A stretch of 64,000 nucleotides of DNA from Haloarcula limicola (GTDB lineage Archaea > Halobacteriota > Halobacteria > Halobacteriales > Haloarculaceae), in assembly GCF_010119205.1 (NCBI RefSeq), contig NZ_WRXM01000005.1:124001-188000 (forward strand), read 5' to 3'. Below, piece by piece: positions 24,350 through 33,515 of this stretch. The position numbers were made by a program, and so were the translations under genes. The stretch's first letter is position 1, and every line of letters begins with the position of its first letter. The notes under the pieces are model-generated. The model made no database searches, was not told where the DNA came from, and saw nothing but the letters and a program-made list of their open reading frames with translations.

Positions 24350-25708
24350 TCACGAGTTCGATGATCGAGAGTTGAGTGACTCAAGGACTGAGTCGACGAG
24401 TACCTCCGAGAGACCAGTATACGCTGTAGGGTCCGTGAGCGACTCGATTCGGTTCTCAGAAAGATGTTCAGTGACACGGTCGTCCGCTAGTAGACAGTCT
24501 CGGAGATCTCGTCCTGTCTCAATCGCTTGCATCGCATTATCGTGAACCACACTGTGCGCAGTCTGGCGGCCGACATGTTCTGCCAGCGCAATCATGATCG
24601 CTTCGGACATCACCAGTGAGCCCGCTTCTTGAAGATTCTGCTCCATCGTATCTTGGTGAATCTCGAGTCCGCTAAGATTCTCTTTCGTATTTTTGAGCAT
24701 CCGACCGAGATAGCAGCAGGACGTCGGAATGATAGCAAACTCAGCGTACCAAGCTGAGCGATCACGATCGCCCATCGGTTCCATTAGTTCGTTCATCGTA
24801 TCTGCGTGTGATCGCACAAGTCGTGCCAGCCCCACATTCAACTGCGAGAACACGGGATTTTGTTTATGCGGGTTCGTACTGCTTCCTAACGTATTTCCGG
24901 GAATTGTTTCGTCAAGCTCATCGATTTCTGGCCGGTTGAGAAAGAGTATCTCTCGCGACATTCTGCTTAGTAGGCCAGCGATCATCGCGAACACGTTCAG
25001 CAGTTCCGCAAATCGGTCTCGGGTAGCTGTCCAGCTGGTTCGTGGCGCGTTCAACCCCAGCTCGTCGGCAAACGAGTCCACTATCTGAACCCCGTTATCT
25101 TCGATCGCAGAAAGCGTACCGCTCGCACCAGAGAGATGAACGACAAATAGCCGTTCGGCAAGGTTATCCAGTCGACAGATATGCCGATCTATTTCATCCA
25201 CCCACGTCGCTGCCTTGTGACCGAATGTAATTGGTGGACCGTTCATAAATTGGGTTCGACCGACCATCGGTACGTCACGGTAGGTTCCAGCCAACTCAAC
25301 CAACTGGTCACGAATGGATAGGGCATCGCGTATGATGCACTCGTAAGCTTCCTGCAGTTGTAGAACTATGATAGTATCAGAGATATCTTGTGTCGAGGCC
25401 CCCCAATGAACGTACTCGCCCGCGGCTCCAAGGTCCTCTTTCCACGCTTCGATTATACTCATCGAAAACAGACCGATTTCCGCAACATTGGCTGCAACCT
25501 GTTCGAGATCGAGATGGTTGAGTGACGCTTTCTCGGTGATCGCCTCAGCGCAGTCAGCTGGGACTATCCCGTGTTTCGCTTCCGCTCTCGCTAGTGCAGC
25601 CTCTACTTCCAGGAATTTCGTGATGAAAGCCTCTTCGTGGAAAATATTCCGCATCTCACTCGTACTGAACGTATCCCTAAAGAGGACACCACCAAGTAGA
25701 GGGTTCAC
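24350..25708 (-). CDS. Fumarase/aspartase-superfamily lyase (adenylosuccinate lyase/PcaB-like)
   Basis: This 452-residue homotetrameric lyase has the superfamily signature GSSTNPHKQNP (usual GSSxMPxKxNP) plus VHWGASTQDISDT and MVGRTQFMNGPPITFGHKAA. Its layout is closest to 3-carboxy-cis,cis-muconate cycloisomerase/adenylosuccinate-lyase-like proteins. A purine role is unlikely, because no pur gene is nearby and the signature is unusual (T-N-P-H in place of M-P-x-K). It starts at GTG 25708. It is a single gene, adjacent to the sulfonate-like island across an AT-rich spacer. Substrate unknown; most members release fumarate or isomerise a carboxymuconate. Confidence 0.8.
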   Translation of the reverse strand: MNPLLGGVLFRDTFSTSEMRNIFHEEAFITKFLEVEAALARAEAKHGIVPADCAEAITEKASLNHLDLEQVAANVAEIGLFSMSIIEAWKEDLGAAGEYVHWGASTQDISDTIIVLQLQEAYECIIRDALSIRDQLVELAGTYRDVPMVGRTQFMNGPPITFGHKAATWVDEIDRHICRLDNLAERLFVVHLSGASGTLSAIEDNGVQIVDSFADELGLNAPRTSWTATRDRFAELLNVFAMIAGLLSRMSREILFLNRPEIDELDETIPGNTLGSSTNPHKQNPVFSQLNVGLARLVRSHADTMNELMEPMGDRDRSAWYAEFAIIPTSCCYLGRMLKNTKENLSGLEIHQDTMEQNLQEAGSLVMSEAIMIALAEHVGRQTAHSVVHDNAMQAIETGRDLRDCLLADDRVTEHLSENRIESLTDPTAYTGLSEVLVDSVLESLNSRSSNS

Positions 25709-26163
25709 GTTTACTTTGACAACCCTTCTCGTCTTATTCTCTTCGTTAAATTACTTAAAAGGGAAGATTCCTCTAGTCGTTCGCTGAATCTCTATTTGTT
25801 GCTCCTAATCTTACTCTCTTATTCTACAGACGCACACACATACAGACATTATATTAATATATCATAGGTAGTACTATCAAAAATAGACGTATATGTTTAT
25901 AAATGGAGATTTGTGTCTATAATTGGCAATTCTTAGTTGATATTAGGCATATAGATGGGTCATTCGAAGATTCGAAATGGGATGTCACTGCGAGAAGTTA
26001 AATTGGCGAACGGAAGTTGACGAGTAGTTCGATATCGCTCTAACTAAATTATTATAGATTTAAACTATATTCGAATTATATTATATATTACATAGGTGGA
26101 AAAGATAGTAGAAATAGAATAAACCTGAGCCCCCTTTTGATTCGAGGGGCCATTATTAAGCCA
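25709..26163. other. AT-rich spacer
   Basis: The stretch is strikingly AT-rich compared with the GC-rich neighbourhood (for example TTATATTAATATATCATAGG and TATATTATATATTACATAGG). No coding frame, hairpin or known repeat was recognised. It marks the left boundary of the metabolic island and may hold promoters for the lyase gene (minus strand). Confidence 0.7.
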
Positions 26164-27162
26164 TCAAAATATCACTCGTATAGCGAAGAGACTCACAGTA
26201 CTGATAATAAGAAGATAGAACAACACTGTCAGAAACGGCCGGACACCGGTTTGTCGGAGGTTCTTGGTCTGGATCCCACAGCCCAGTCCGACGAAGGCGA
26301 AGACGAACAGCCAGTCCGAGGCCATCCCGACGGTGTCTACAAATCCCGTCGAGATACCGGGCAGATTAGCGATGGCGGCGACGAGGAAGAAACCGACGAG
26401 AAACTTCGGGAACTGTTCCCAGAACATCCGCGGAGACGCCCGTTCGTCGCTGTTGAGCGAGTAGGAAAACGAGTACGCGAGGACAACTAGTCCGATAAGT
26501 GAGTTCCGCGTGAGCTTCGTCAGCGTCGCCCACTCGCCAGCGGTCTGGCTGTAAGCGAAGCCTGCGGCGGCAACCGGGCCGGTGCTGAACATGCTAAGTC
26601 CGGACCAGATCCCGAACGATACTGAGGACATATCCAAGACGCTCCCCGCTATGGGGAACGCGACCAGCGTGAGCGCGTCGAAGACGAGGATCGTCGCGGT
26701 GGCGTACGCGATGTCGTTCTCCGATGCGTCGATAGTCCCTGCGACGGCGAGGACCGCGGAGACGCCGCAGATACTCGATCCGGTCGCCAGCAGCGCCGGG
26801 GTTCGCCCAGTGAGACCGAAAACGTAGCGAGCGAGGAACTCGACTACGAGAATTCCGAACGCGACGACTGCGACGGTCAGACCGAGGATCCGCGGTCCGG
26901 CGTCGATGACATCGCTCAATGAGATGCTGGCCCCCAACAGGACGATGCCGACTTCTAAGAGGAGTTTGTACGCGTCGACGCCCGGTTCCAGCGACTCTGG
27001 GAGCCCGTAGGTGTTGCTGAGGAGCGCACCGAACAGCACGGCGAAGATGAGCGGCGTTCCCCACCCGAGAAACGACGCGGAGAGTTTCGCGGCGACGCCG
27101 AGACTCACCAGTAAGAGGAGTCCAGGGAGGAGCGTCCGCGTCGACCGAGGCCCGTCACCCAT
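26164..27162 (-). CDS. YeiH-family putative sulfate exporter
   Basis: This 332-residue membrane protein has about ten helices and the YeiH (UPF0324) signature regions: GTPLIFAVLFGALLSNTYGL, EVGIVLLGASISLSDVIDAG, TGSSICGVSAVLAVAGTIDA and DALTLVAFPIAGSVLDMSS. The family is annotated as putative sulfate exporters, by association with sulfonate catabolism. The start is 1 nt after the stop of the small membrane protein at 27164, so the two are coupled. It ends at the AT-rich spacer. In this context it would discharge sulfite or sulfate. Confidence 0.85.
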   Translation of the reverse strand: MGDGPRSTRTLLPGLLLLVSLGVAAKLSASFLGWGTPLIFAVLFGALLSNTYGLPESLEPGVDAYKLLLEVGIVLLGASISLSDVIDAGPRILGLTVAVVAFGILVVEFLARYVFGLTGRTPALLATGSSICGVSAVLAVAGTIDASENDIAYATATILVFDALTLVAFPIAGSVLDMSSVSFGIWSGLSMFSTGPVAAAGFAYSQTAGEWATLTKLTRNSLIGLVVLAYSFSYSLNSDERASPRMFWEQFPKFLVGFFLVAAIANLPGISTGFVDTVGMASDWLFVFAFVGLGCGIQTKNLRQTGVRPFLTVLFYLLIISTVSLFAIRVIF

Positions 27163-27163
27163 C

Positions 27164-27298
27164 TCACACCAGCACGAGCGCGGCGAGACAGAGGGCGAGA
27201 CCGAGGATGGTCGCTTGCCAGCCTCGTTCTAATTCGTGCCACCAGCGATGGACAGTGCTAACGCTACTCGTGGTGGGGAGAGTCTGCTGGACTTTCAT
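27164..27298 (-). CDS. Small membrane protein (44 residues)
   Basis: ATG 27298 opens MKVQQTLPTTSSVSTVHRWW, then HELERGWQATILGLALCLAA and LVLV, which is a single C-terminal membrane helix. It ends 1 nt before the YeiH-type start. Small membrane subunits of this type accompany many secondary transporters. The longer in-frame start (27349) gives an unlikely N-terminus. Confidence 0.55.
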   Translation of the reverse strand: MKVQQTLPTTSSVSTVHRWWHELERGWQATILGLALCLAALVLV

Positions 27299-27446
27299 GA
27301 TACCGTTGCTCGCACAATTGAGACGGAAATACTTTAATTTACTGCACAAGGTCGCTCGCTCGGTGCGAGAGCGCTGTCTTGAGGCCGTCGGACGAGAGCG
27401 GAATTGGCTCGAGAGCGACCGAGAAACGGATCGAAGTCGAGACCGA

Positions 27447-29390
27447 CTAGTTCAGGTTGAGTCGGGGGAGCGCTCTGTCTCGGTCGTAGGCTTCGGTCAG
27501 CACCATCAGCCCGGCACAGAGGAGACCGACGAGGATGAGCATGGGCAGACCGACCGGCATGACCTGCGGCGGGACCATCAACAGGAGCGAACTGAGAATG
27601 GCGAACCCGCGTGCGACCTTGTTCTCGACCGGCCAGCCCCACAGGCCGATCTGGATGAGGATGACGGCCAGGCCGAGCGCCAGCGTGTCGATGACGATGT
27701 CGGTCACCGGCATCTGCAGCAGGATGGCCGGACGGTAGACGTACCGCAACGGGATGATGAACGTCGGCAGGACCATCTTCATCGCCTTGAGCGCGACCGT
27801 GATCGGGTCGGCGTCCGCGACCTGTCCCGCGGCGAAGGCGGCGAGCGCGACGGGCGGGGTGATCGTCGAGTACACCGCGAAGGTGAAAATGAAGAACTGC
27901 GCTTTCAGGCCGCCCATGTCCACGGCGACGAGCGCGGGGCCGAGCAGCGCGGCCGCGAGGATGTAGGCCGCGGTGGTGGGCATCCCGAACCCGAGGACGA
28001 TGGAGAAGGCGGCGACCAGCACCAACAGCAGGATGACGACGCCGCCGGCCAGCGCGACGACCCACTGCCCGAAGATGACGCCCAGTCCGGAGGTGTTGAG
28101 CGTTCCGAGGACGATAGAGGCACACGCCGTCGCCATCGCGATCTGGGTCGCGTTGCGAGCGCCCTTGTCCAGCGCGATCGCCAGTTCGTCGACGCCGACC
28201 CGAGACTGGGGCTGCAGCGCGGCGACGAACATCAGGACGATGACGCTGAAGAAGACGGCGCGGTAGATGGTGTAGCCCTCGAAGAGCATGTAGAAGAGGA
28301 CGACGATGGTGACGAAGAAAGAGGCGGCGTAGCCGGGCTGTGATTTCAGCACCTCCGTCGGCGTCTGGATCTCCGCTTCGGGGATCGGCTGAATCCCCTG
28401 ATTTATGGTCTCCGCGTGGACGGAGAAGTAGACCGAGAGGTAGTACAACGCCGCTGGTATCACCGCCGCGAGGGCGATGACGATGTAGTCGATGCCGAGG
28501 AACTGCGCCATGATGAACGCCCCGGCACCCATGATGGGCGGCATGATCTGGCCGCCACACGAGGCGGCGACTTCGGTTGCCCCGGCGAAGGAGTTCTTGT
28601 AGCCGAACTTCTTCATCGTCGGGATGGTGAAGATGCCGGTCCCGTAGACGTTCGCCGCCGCGCTCCCCGAGAGGCTGCCGAAGAGCGTGCTGGCGACGAC
28701 GGCGATCTTCGCCGCGCCGCCCTGCCGTCGACCGACCAACGCCTTCGCGAAGTCGAGCAGGAATCGGCCCGCGCCGGTCACTTCGAGGAACGCCGCCATG
28801 ACCACGAACAGGAAGATGAACGTCGCGGAGACGCGTGTCGGGATACCCCAGAGGCCGTTCGTCGTGACGAACAGGCCGTCGACCCAGTTCGAGGTCGGGA
28901 CGGCCGGGCTGGTGAACGGCGCGGGGAGCATGTTCGAGAAGAACCCGCCGACCAGAATCATCGTCACGATGGCCGCGAGCAGTCGGCCGACGATCCGCCG
29001 CGTGGCCTCGATGACGAGGACGATCGAGATGACCGTGTAGACGAAGTCGAGCTGGGCCGGCGCGGTCACGTACGCCGTCTTGTTCAGCATCCGATTGTAG
29101 TTCGTGATGACGTAGGCCATCCCGCTCAGCGAGAGCGCTATCAGGACGAGATCGATGAGCCGATATCTGATCTCGTGCCGTCCCATGAACGGGACGATCG
29201 CGAAGGTGAGCGCAGCTAGGAGATAGACGTGTGCGGAGCGCTGGACGAGCGATCCGAAGATACCGAACGCGCCCGTATAGAGGTGAAACAGCGACGTAAC
29301 GATCGCCAGCAGCGAGATAGCGAACTGGCCGCTCGTGCGTAGTTTGCCGGATAGTGCGTCGTCGGTCGTCGATTGCGTTGTCGTTGTCAT
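27447..29390 (-). CDS. TRAP transporter fused permease (TAXI type, DctQM fusion)
   Basis: This 647-residue fused 4TM-12TM permease has an N-terminal DctQ-like block (about residues 20-160), then a DctM domain with FGSLSGSAAANVYGTGIFTI, GQIMPPIMGAGAFIMAQFLG, GFGMPTTAAYILAAALLGP and TPPVALAAFAAGQVAD. All are signatures of the TRAP fused subunit, coupled to Na+. It works with the TAXI receptor at 30771. An extra C-terminal hydrophobic part (ILQMPVTDIVIDTLALGLAV) is typical of the TAXI-linked group. Substrates of TRAP systems are organic anions such as dicarboxylates, sulfonates or glutamate. Confidence 0.93.
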   Translation of the reverse strand: MTTTTQSTTDDALSGKLRTSGQFAISLLAIVTSLFHLYTGAFGIFGSLVQRSAHVYLLAALTFAIVPFMGRHEIRYRLIDLVLIALSLSGMAYVITNYNRMLNKTAYVTAPAQLDFVYTVISIVLVIEATRRIVGRLLAAIVTMILVGGFFSNMLPAPFTSPAVPTSNWVDGLFVTTNGLWGIPTRVSATFIFLFVVMAAFLEVTGAGRFLLDFAKALVGRRQGGAAKIAVVASTLFGSLSGSAAANVYGTGIFTIPTMKKFGYKNSFAGATEVAASCGGQIMPPIMGAGAFIMAQFLGIDYIVIALAAVIPAALYYLSVYFSVHAETINQGIQPIPEAEIQTPTEVLKSQPGYAASFFVTIVVLFYMLFEGYTIYRAVFFSVIVLMFVAALQPQSRVGVDELAIALDKGARNATQIAMATACASIVLGTLNTSGLGVIFGQWVVALAGGVVILLLVLVAAFSIVLGFGMPTTAAYILAAALLGPALVAVDMGGLKAQFFIFTFAVYSTITPPVALAAFAAGQVADADPITVALKAMKMVLPTFIIPLRYVYRPAILLQMPVTDIVIDTLALGLAVILIQIGLWGWPVENKVARGFAILSSLLLMVPPQVMPVGLPMLILVGLLCAGLMVLTEAYDRDRALPRLNLN

Positions 29391-29406
29391 GGATAGCTCC
29401 GTTCGG

Positions 29407-29727
29407 TCAGCCGATGATTCGGACGAGGACGATCGCGGCGAAAGCGACGCCGAGCGCCCAGATTACGAGTCGTTTCGCCCCCCGGTTCCACGTGGTCTCG
29501 AGCAACGTCGCCCTGAGCCCGAGGAACCCGTGCGTGAACACGGCGACGAGCGTCAGGTCGAGCAGCGGTTGATAGATCCCCAGCCCGTAGAGCGCCGTAA
29601 GTCCGAAGACCTGCACGGCGACGTGGACCGCTAAGAGAAGCACGAGCAAGACCGCGGTCGCGCGGTGGAGTATCCAGGGCGCGTATCCCACCGTCGCGGG
29701 CGACCGGGTAGCTGTTGCACCGCTCAT
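29407..29727 (-). CDS. SdhD/FrdD-like membrane anchor
   Basis: This 106-residue protein has three membrane helices and is transcribed just after the partner at 29724 with a 4-nt overlap. The first helix reads HRATAVLLVLLLAVHVAVQV with two His in HR and AVHV positions suitable for haem b, and the later segment has FTHGFLGLRATLLETTWN. This matches cytochrome b-type anchors of succinate dehydrogenase/fumarate reductase. The start at 29727 (MSGATATRSPATV) is inside a longer accidental frame. Its catalytic partners are probably the FrdA/FrdB-like genes at 37995-40515. Confidence 0.8.
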   Translation of the reverse strand: MSGATATRSPATVGYAPWILHRATAVLLVLLLAVHVAVQVFGLTALYGLGIYQPLLDLTLVAVFTHGFLGLRATLLETTWNRGAKRLVIWALGVAFAAIVLVRIIG

Positions 29728-30086
29728 ATGATCACCCACGTCAGTACGGCCGTGAGACCGGTGGCAACGACGGTTCCCTTGAACAGTTGCTCGATGTGGT
29801 CCACACCCCGACTGGAGGATTCGACGACGAGTAGCCGGAGTCCGTTGATGCCGTGGAAGAAGAGGACGCTCAGCACCGCGACCGTGAACAGCTTGCCCGA
29901 GGGGGGTTGCACGCTCGTCGAGGCACCGGTGAGCATCGGGGCGACGAGGTGATAGCCGACCCAGCCGAGCAACAGCCACCCCGTCACTCGATGGAGCGCA
30001 AACGCGACGTGCGGGACGGAGAACTCCCGCCACGACCCGATATTGGAGACTTCCCGGCGGTACACCTTCGTGCTCTCTTTTCCCAT
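29724..30086 (-). CDS. SdhC/FrdC-like cytochrome b subunit
   Basis: The protein of about 120 residues has three membrane helices. It shows HRVTGWLLLGWVGYHLVAPM with haem-ligand-type histidines, followed by FHGINGLRLLVVESSSRGVD, typical of the SdhC family (HG-NG-R). ATG 30086 (MGKESTKVYRREV) is preferred over an in-frame ATG at 30101. It overlaps the SdhD-like gene. Together they would hold the flavoprotein/iron-sulfur pair on the membrane and pass electrons to or from menaquinone. Confidence 0.82.
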   Translation of the reverse strand: MGKESTKVYRREVSNIGSWREFSVPHVAFALHRVTGWLLLGWVGYHLVAPMLTGASTSVQPPSGKLFTVAVLSVLFFHGINGLRLLVVESSSRGVDHIEQLFKGTVVATGLTAVLTWVII

Positions 30087-30273
30087 GGTATACTTCCACA
30101 TCCAACGTTAGTATAATATAGGTTTTGCTAAGAGACCTGTCATTATGTCTGCAGTCTACAGGTCTCGCTGTGAGAACGGCGTCGCTGACACGCCCCGTCG
30201 CAGGGTGGAACAAGGCAGGTCGTGCCACGTGTCCACACGCGGCAGTAGATTTATGGTGGCGTAACGGCCATCC

Positions 30274-30600
30274 ATGTGCATGGTCAACATCATCGAGCTG
30301 GTCCCGATGAAGATACTGTTCGTCGTCATCTTCAGCCTGCTCCCCATCGCTCTCACGCTCCGTGAAGTCGGCTACGAGAACGTCTCGACGACGAGCTGGG
30401 TCGGGTTCGGGTTGTTGTTTCTCGGCGTCCTCCTCACTTACGTCGTCGCCAACACGGTCACGAGCGTCCAGATGCAGACGTACCTCTGGCCGCTGCTGTC
30501 GATCTCCGCGGTCGGGCTGTTGCTCTATCGGCGCGAGCTGAAACACCAGGACCGCTTCGACGAGCAGTCCGTCGAGCGCGGTGGAACAGACTACAGCTAA
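30274..30600 (+). CDS. Small membrane protein
   Basis: This 108-residue protein has three hydrophobic segments (KILFVVIFSLLPIALTL, WVGFGLLFLGVLLTYVVANT, YLWPLLSISAVGLLLYRREL) and a charged tail. ATGTGCATGGTCAAC at 30274 starts it; a TTTATGG sequence about 25 nt upstream could be its TATA region. It is on the opposite strand to its neighbours. No family recognised. Being inside the transport cluster, it may be an accessory to it. Confidence 0.6.
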   Translation: MCMVNIIELVPMKILFVVIFSLLPIALTLREVGYENVSTTSWVGFGLLFLGVLLTYVVANTVTSVQMQTYLWPLLSISAVGLLLYRRELKHQDRFDEQSVERGGTDYS

Positions 30601-30770
30601 GCCGACTCGATCTCGCTTCGAAGCGGTCGAATCGGCCGATCCAGTTTTCGGGTCTTCACACCGCCTTGCTGACGGTCGCGTTCGACGGCGAGAGCCGACA
30701 GCGTTCTCCGTCAGCCGGCGCAACTGGTCTCTCGGCGAGAAAATAATCGGACAGCGAGAGAAGTCCGCTT

Positions 30771-31895
30771 TCAGAAGTCCCCGACACCCTCTTCCTTGTA
30801 GGCTTTCGCGGCGCCGGGGTGGATCTCGAACGGACACGGGTTGGTCATATCGCTCCCGACCTCGAACGGGCTGAGCAGCCCGGTCGACTGCTGAATCTGG
30901 TCTGCTCTCGCCATGACGCCCTTCGTCACCGTGTAGACGGCCTCCTCGGAGACGCCCTTGTGCGTGTTGATGAGACCGCTGTCCTGCATGCATTTGAGCG
31001 GCTCCTGCTGCTGGGGGAAGACGCCTTCGAGGTCGGCTTTCAGGACGCCGTACTGCTCTTTGATCTGCGTCCGGAACTCCTCTTTCCAGTCGAGGTACTT
31101 CACTTCCGAACCCGACGCGATGTTGTTGAGCCAGCCGAGGTCGCGGCCGCCGACGGCGAGGATGGCGTCGACCTGTCCGTCGGAGAACAGCTGTGCGGCG
31201 TCGTTCCAGCCGACCCGGCGGTAGGACCCGCCGAGTTCCTGTATCGCACTCTGAGAGTAGTTCAGGTTCTCCAGGACGGTGTCCCACAGGTAGCCGCCGA
31301 AGGTCCCCTTCGGTTGGTTCGTCACGTTGATGGCGTAGTCGTCTTCCGCGGCCGCCGTCAGCGTGTCGTACGGGAAATCAGCCTGTGCGACCACGAAGAA
31401 GAACAGCTCGCTCTGGTCTGCGAGGACGCTCCGGAGATTGCTCGGCGGCTGCTCCCAGTCCTGATCGGAATAGGGGCCGTCGACGTTCTTCGCGAGCGTG
31501 CCCGCGGCGAGCGTCGTGTGCCCGAGGTCGATCTCCTGGTTTTGGAGCCGCGTGTTGTTCCCCACCCAGCCGCCGGGGAGGATGTTGTACGTCAGTTTCG
31601 GATACTCGGCGGAGGCACCCGACAACATCGCGTTCATGATGGCGTAGCCGGTCCCGCCGGGGGACCCGCCTGCCGTCTCCAGCAGGATCTGACCGCTGCT
31701 ACCGCCACCGCCGTCGCCCGACTGAGTTCCGTTCCCCGACCCGCCGTCGCCGCCGCTCGTCCCGCCGCCACCATCGCCGCCATCGCCAGTGCTGTCTTCC
31801 GTACAACCCGCTAACCCCGCGATTCCTGCCGCTCCGGTTATCTTCAGTACTCGACGGCGCGATACCCTATCTACCGATTGCTTTCTTCCTGTCAT
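30771..31895 (-). CDS. TAXI-family TRAP solute-binding lipoprotein
   Basis: This 374-residue exported receptor has an RR signal (SRRRVLKITGAAGIAGLAGC) and a long Gly/Ser/Asp linker (GDGGDGGGGTSGGDGGSGNG), typical of haloarchaeal lipoproteins. The NMT1/TAXI domain follows: ILLETAGGSPGGTGYAIMNA, NNTRLQNQEIDLGHTTLAAG, FVVAQADFPYDTL and FPQQQEPLKCMQDSGLINTH. It delivers substrate to the fused permease at 27447. ATG 31895 (MTGRKQSVDRV) is used because the upstream frame lacks features. The substrate is unknown, but in this context an organic anion such as sulfolactate is a candidate. Confidence 0.9.
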   Translation of the reverse strand: MTGRKQSVDRVSRRRVLKITGAAGIAGLAGCTEDSTGDGGDGGGGTSGGDGGSGNGTQSGDGGGGSSGQILLETAGGSPGGTGYAIMNAMLSGASAEYPKLTYNILPGGWVGNNTRLQNQEIDLGHTTLAAGTLAKNVDGPYSDQDWEQPPSNLRSVLADQSELFFFVVAQADFPYDTLTAAAEDDYAINVTNQPKGTFGGYLWDTVLENLNYSQSAIQELGGSYRRVGWNDAAQLFSDGQVDAILAVGGRDLGWLNNIASGSEVKYLDWKEEFRTQIKEQYGVLKADLEGVFPQQQEPLKCMQDSGLINTHKGVSEEAVYTVTKGVMARADQIQQSTGLLSPFEVGSDMTNPCPFEIHPGAAKAYKEEGVGDF

Positions 31896-32063
31896 GACAC
31901 GACACACCGTGACACACACGAACAATAATAATAATATTATCGGTTATCACGGCCCTCGCAGAAGATTATTCGAGTCGTATTCTTTCGAATATATCGCGAG
32001 CGATCGTCCGAAGGCCGGAACTACCCTACCCTTTAATAGCTATTCTCGTCACAACAGCAAACG

Positions 32064-32507
32064 ATGTACAGCATACTACTCGCCGTAGACGACGACCGAG
32101 AGACCGCGGACCACCTCGTAGACGCCGTCGGGCGACTCATCGATGCCGTCGACCGGTGCGAGATCACGCTCGTTCACGTGTTCAGAAACGCCCAGATCTC
32201 ACAGCGCGTCTCGATCCACCAGCTGGCGAGCGGGTACGACGACGAGGCGTTCGATCACCAGATTCCCGTCAGCGTCCAGGAGACGGCGGAGGCGCTCGAA
32301 GCGTCGTCGGCGACCGTCGAACTGGAGTTCGCCAGCGGGGAGCCATCCTCGGAGATAACCCGCATCGCGAGGGCCAGAGACGTCGATAACATCCACATCG
32401 GCGGGAAGAACACGTCGCCCGCAGGCAAGGCGATCTTCGGCAGCGTCACCCAGTCGGTCATCTTCGGAACGGACGTTCCGGTGACCGTCTGTGGGAAGTC
32501 AAAGTAG
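32064..32507 (+). CDS. Universal stress protein (UspA family), short
   Basis: This 147-residue protein starts MYSILLAVDDDRETADHLVD and ends in GGKNTSPAGKAIFGSVTQSV and VPVTVCGK. The GGxxxxPxGKxxxGSVxxxV pattern indicates ATP binding. It is divergently placed from the TRAP receptor and precedes the Ldh2-type gene tail-to-tail. UspA proteins often accompany TRAP transporters as regulators. A TTTAATA motif about 30 nt before the start may be the TATA box. Confidence 0.88.
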   Translation: MYSILLAVDDDRETADHLVDAVGRLIDAVDRCEITLVHVFRNAQISQRVSIHQLASGYDDEAFDHQIPVSVQETAEALEASSATVELEFASGEPSSEITRIARARDVDNIHIGGKNTSPAGKAIFGSVTQSVIFGTDVPVTVCGKSK

Positions 32508-32515
32508 AGGGCGGC

Positions 32516-33514
32516 CTACTCGCGTAGCTCTCTCACCTGTTCCCAGAGGTCGGCGGGGACGTCGATACGCTCTCGCGTGCGGTCGCGGCTGACGGAATGT
32601 TCGCCCGGAAGCCGGATTTCCTCGACCGTCGCGTTCGTCTCTGTCTGCTTGAGTGCGCGCAGGAACGCCGACATTCGATCGACAGCGCCTCGTGAACCCA
32701 GCACTGCGGGGTCGATAGCGAGGAAGAGGTCGCCCTTCGTACAGGGGTCTTCCGTGTGATACGTGCCGGTCACGTCCTCGCCCATCGCCGCGCCGACCAG
32801 CCCGCCGGCCAGCACTTCGACGGCGATCGCCAACCCCGAGCCTTTCGGCCCGCCGAACGGCAGGATGGTGCCCTCCAACGCGGCTTCGGGGTCCGTCGTC
32901 GGTTCGCCCTCGGCGTCCAACGCGACCCCCTCGGGAATCGATTCGCCCGCCTCCCGCTTTTCGAGGACGGTCCCGCGGGCGATAGCCGAGGTGGACATGT
33001 CGAGGTTGAAGACGGGGTCGGTCGGCAGCCCGATGGCGATCGGGTTCGTTCCCAATACGGGTTCAACGCCGCCGTAGGGCGGCATCGCCGGCTCCGTGTT
33101 CGTCATCGCGATGCCGACGTAGCCCTCGCGCTGGAGTTGATCCGTGTAGTACCCCAGCATCCCGAGGTGGTTCGAGTCGTTGACGCCCACCGCACCGACG
33201 CCGAACTCGTCGGCGCGGTCCATCACCTCACCCGTTGCCGCCGACGCCACGACCGGGCCCAGACGGGACCCGCCGCTGAGCGTCGCCGCGCCGCCGCGCT
33301 CGGCGACGACTTCGATCTCGCCCGCGGGATCGACGTTGCCGTGTTCGATGCCGCGGACGAACCGCGGCAGTCGCAACAGGCCGTGGGAGTGCTTGCCGCG
33401 GGCGTCCGCGCTCACCAGCACTTGCGCCGTCTGTTCGGCGTCGGCGTCGCTGATACCATGGGCGCGAAAGGCGTCGGCGGCGACCGAAACCACACGTGAC
33501 CGATCGAGTTCCAT
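32516..33514 (-). CDS. Ldh2/ComC-family NAD(P)-dependent dehydrogenase (malate/L-sulfolactate type)
   Basis: This 332-residue member of the Ldh2/MDH2 oxidoreductase family has GKHSHGLLRLPRFVRGIEHG, VNDSNHLGMLGYYTDQL with the catalytic His, TNTEPAMPPYGGVEPVLGTN and FNLDMSTSAIARG. Family activities include malate, ureidoglycolate and (R)-sulfolactate dehydrogenation (ComC). It lies 1 nt after the UxaA/SuyB-type gene, so they are co-transcribed. With SuyAB-type lyase alongside, sulfolactate or another 2-hydroxy acid is the likely substrate. The C-terminus (EIRLPGEHSVSRDRTRERID) is normal. Confidence 0.88.
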   Translation of the reverse strand: MELDRSRVVSVAADAFRAHGISDADAEQTAQVLVSADARGKHSHGLLRLPRFVRGIEHGNVDPAGEIEVVAERGGAATLSGGSRLGPVVASAATGEVMDRADEFGVGAVGVNDSNHLGMLGYYTDQLQREGYVGIAMTNTEPAMPPYGGVEPVLGTNPIAIGLPTDPVFNLDMSTSAIARGTVLEKREAGESIPEGVALDAEGEPTTDPEAALEGTILPFGGPKGSGLAIAVEVLAGGLVGAAMGEDVTGTYHTEDPCTKGDLFLAIDPAVLGSRGAVDRMSAFLRALKQTETNATVEEIRLPGEHSVSRDRTRERIDVPADLWEQVRELRE

Positions 33515-33515
33515 C

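Noticed and set aside
27207-28560. Long open frames on both strands (378 and 408 codons) over the TRAP permease
   Set aside because: Low-complexity Arg/Asp-rich sequences without motifs, shadowing a clear TRAP permease.
29407-31287. Very long minus-strand open frame (over 600 codons) from the SdhD-like gene into the TAXI receptor region
   Set aside because: Only its last 106 codons (29407-29727) are real protein; the rest is Arg/Pro-rich and antisense or out of frame with genes with clear families.
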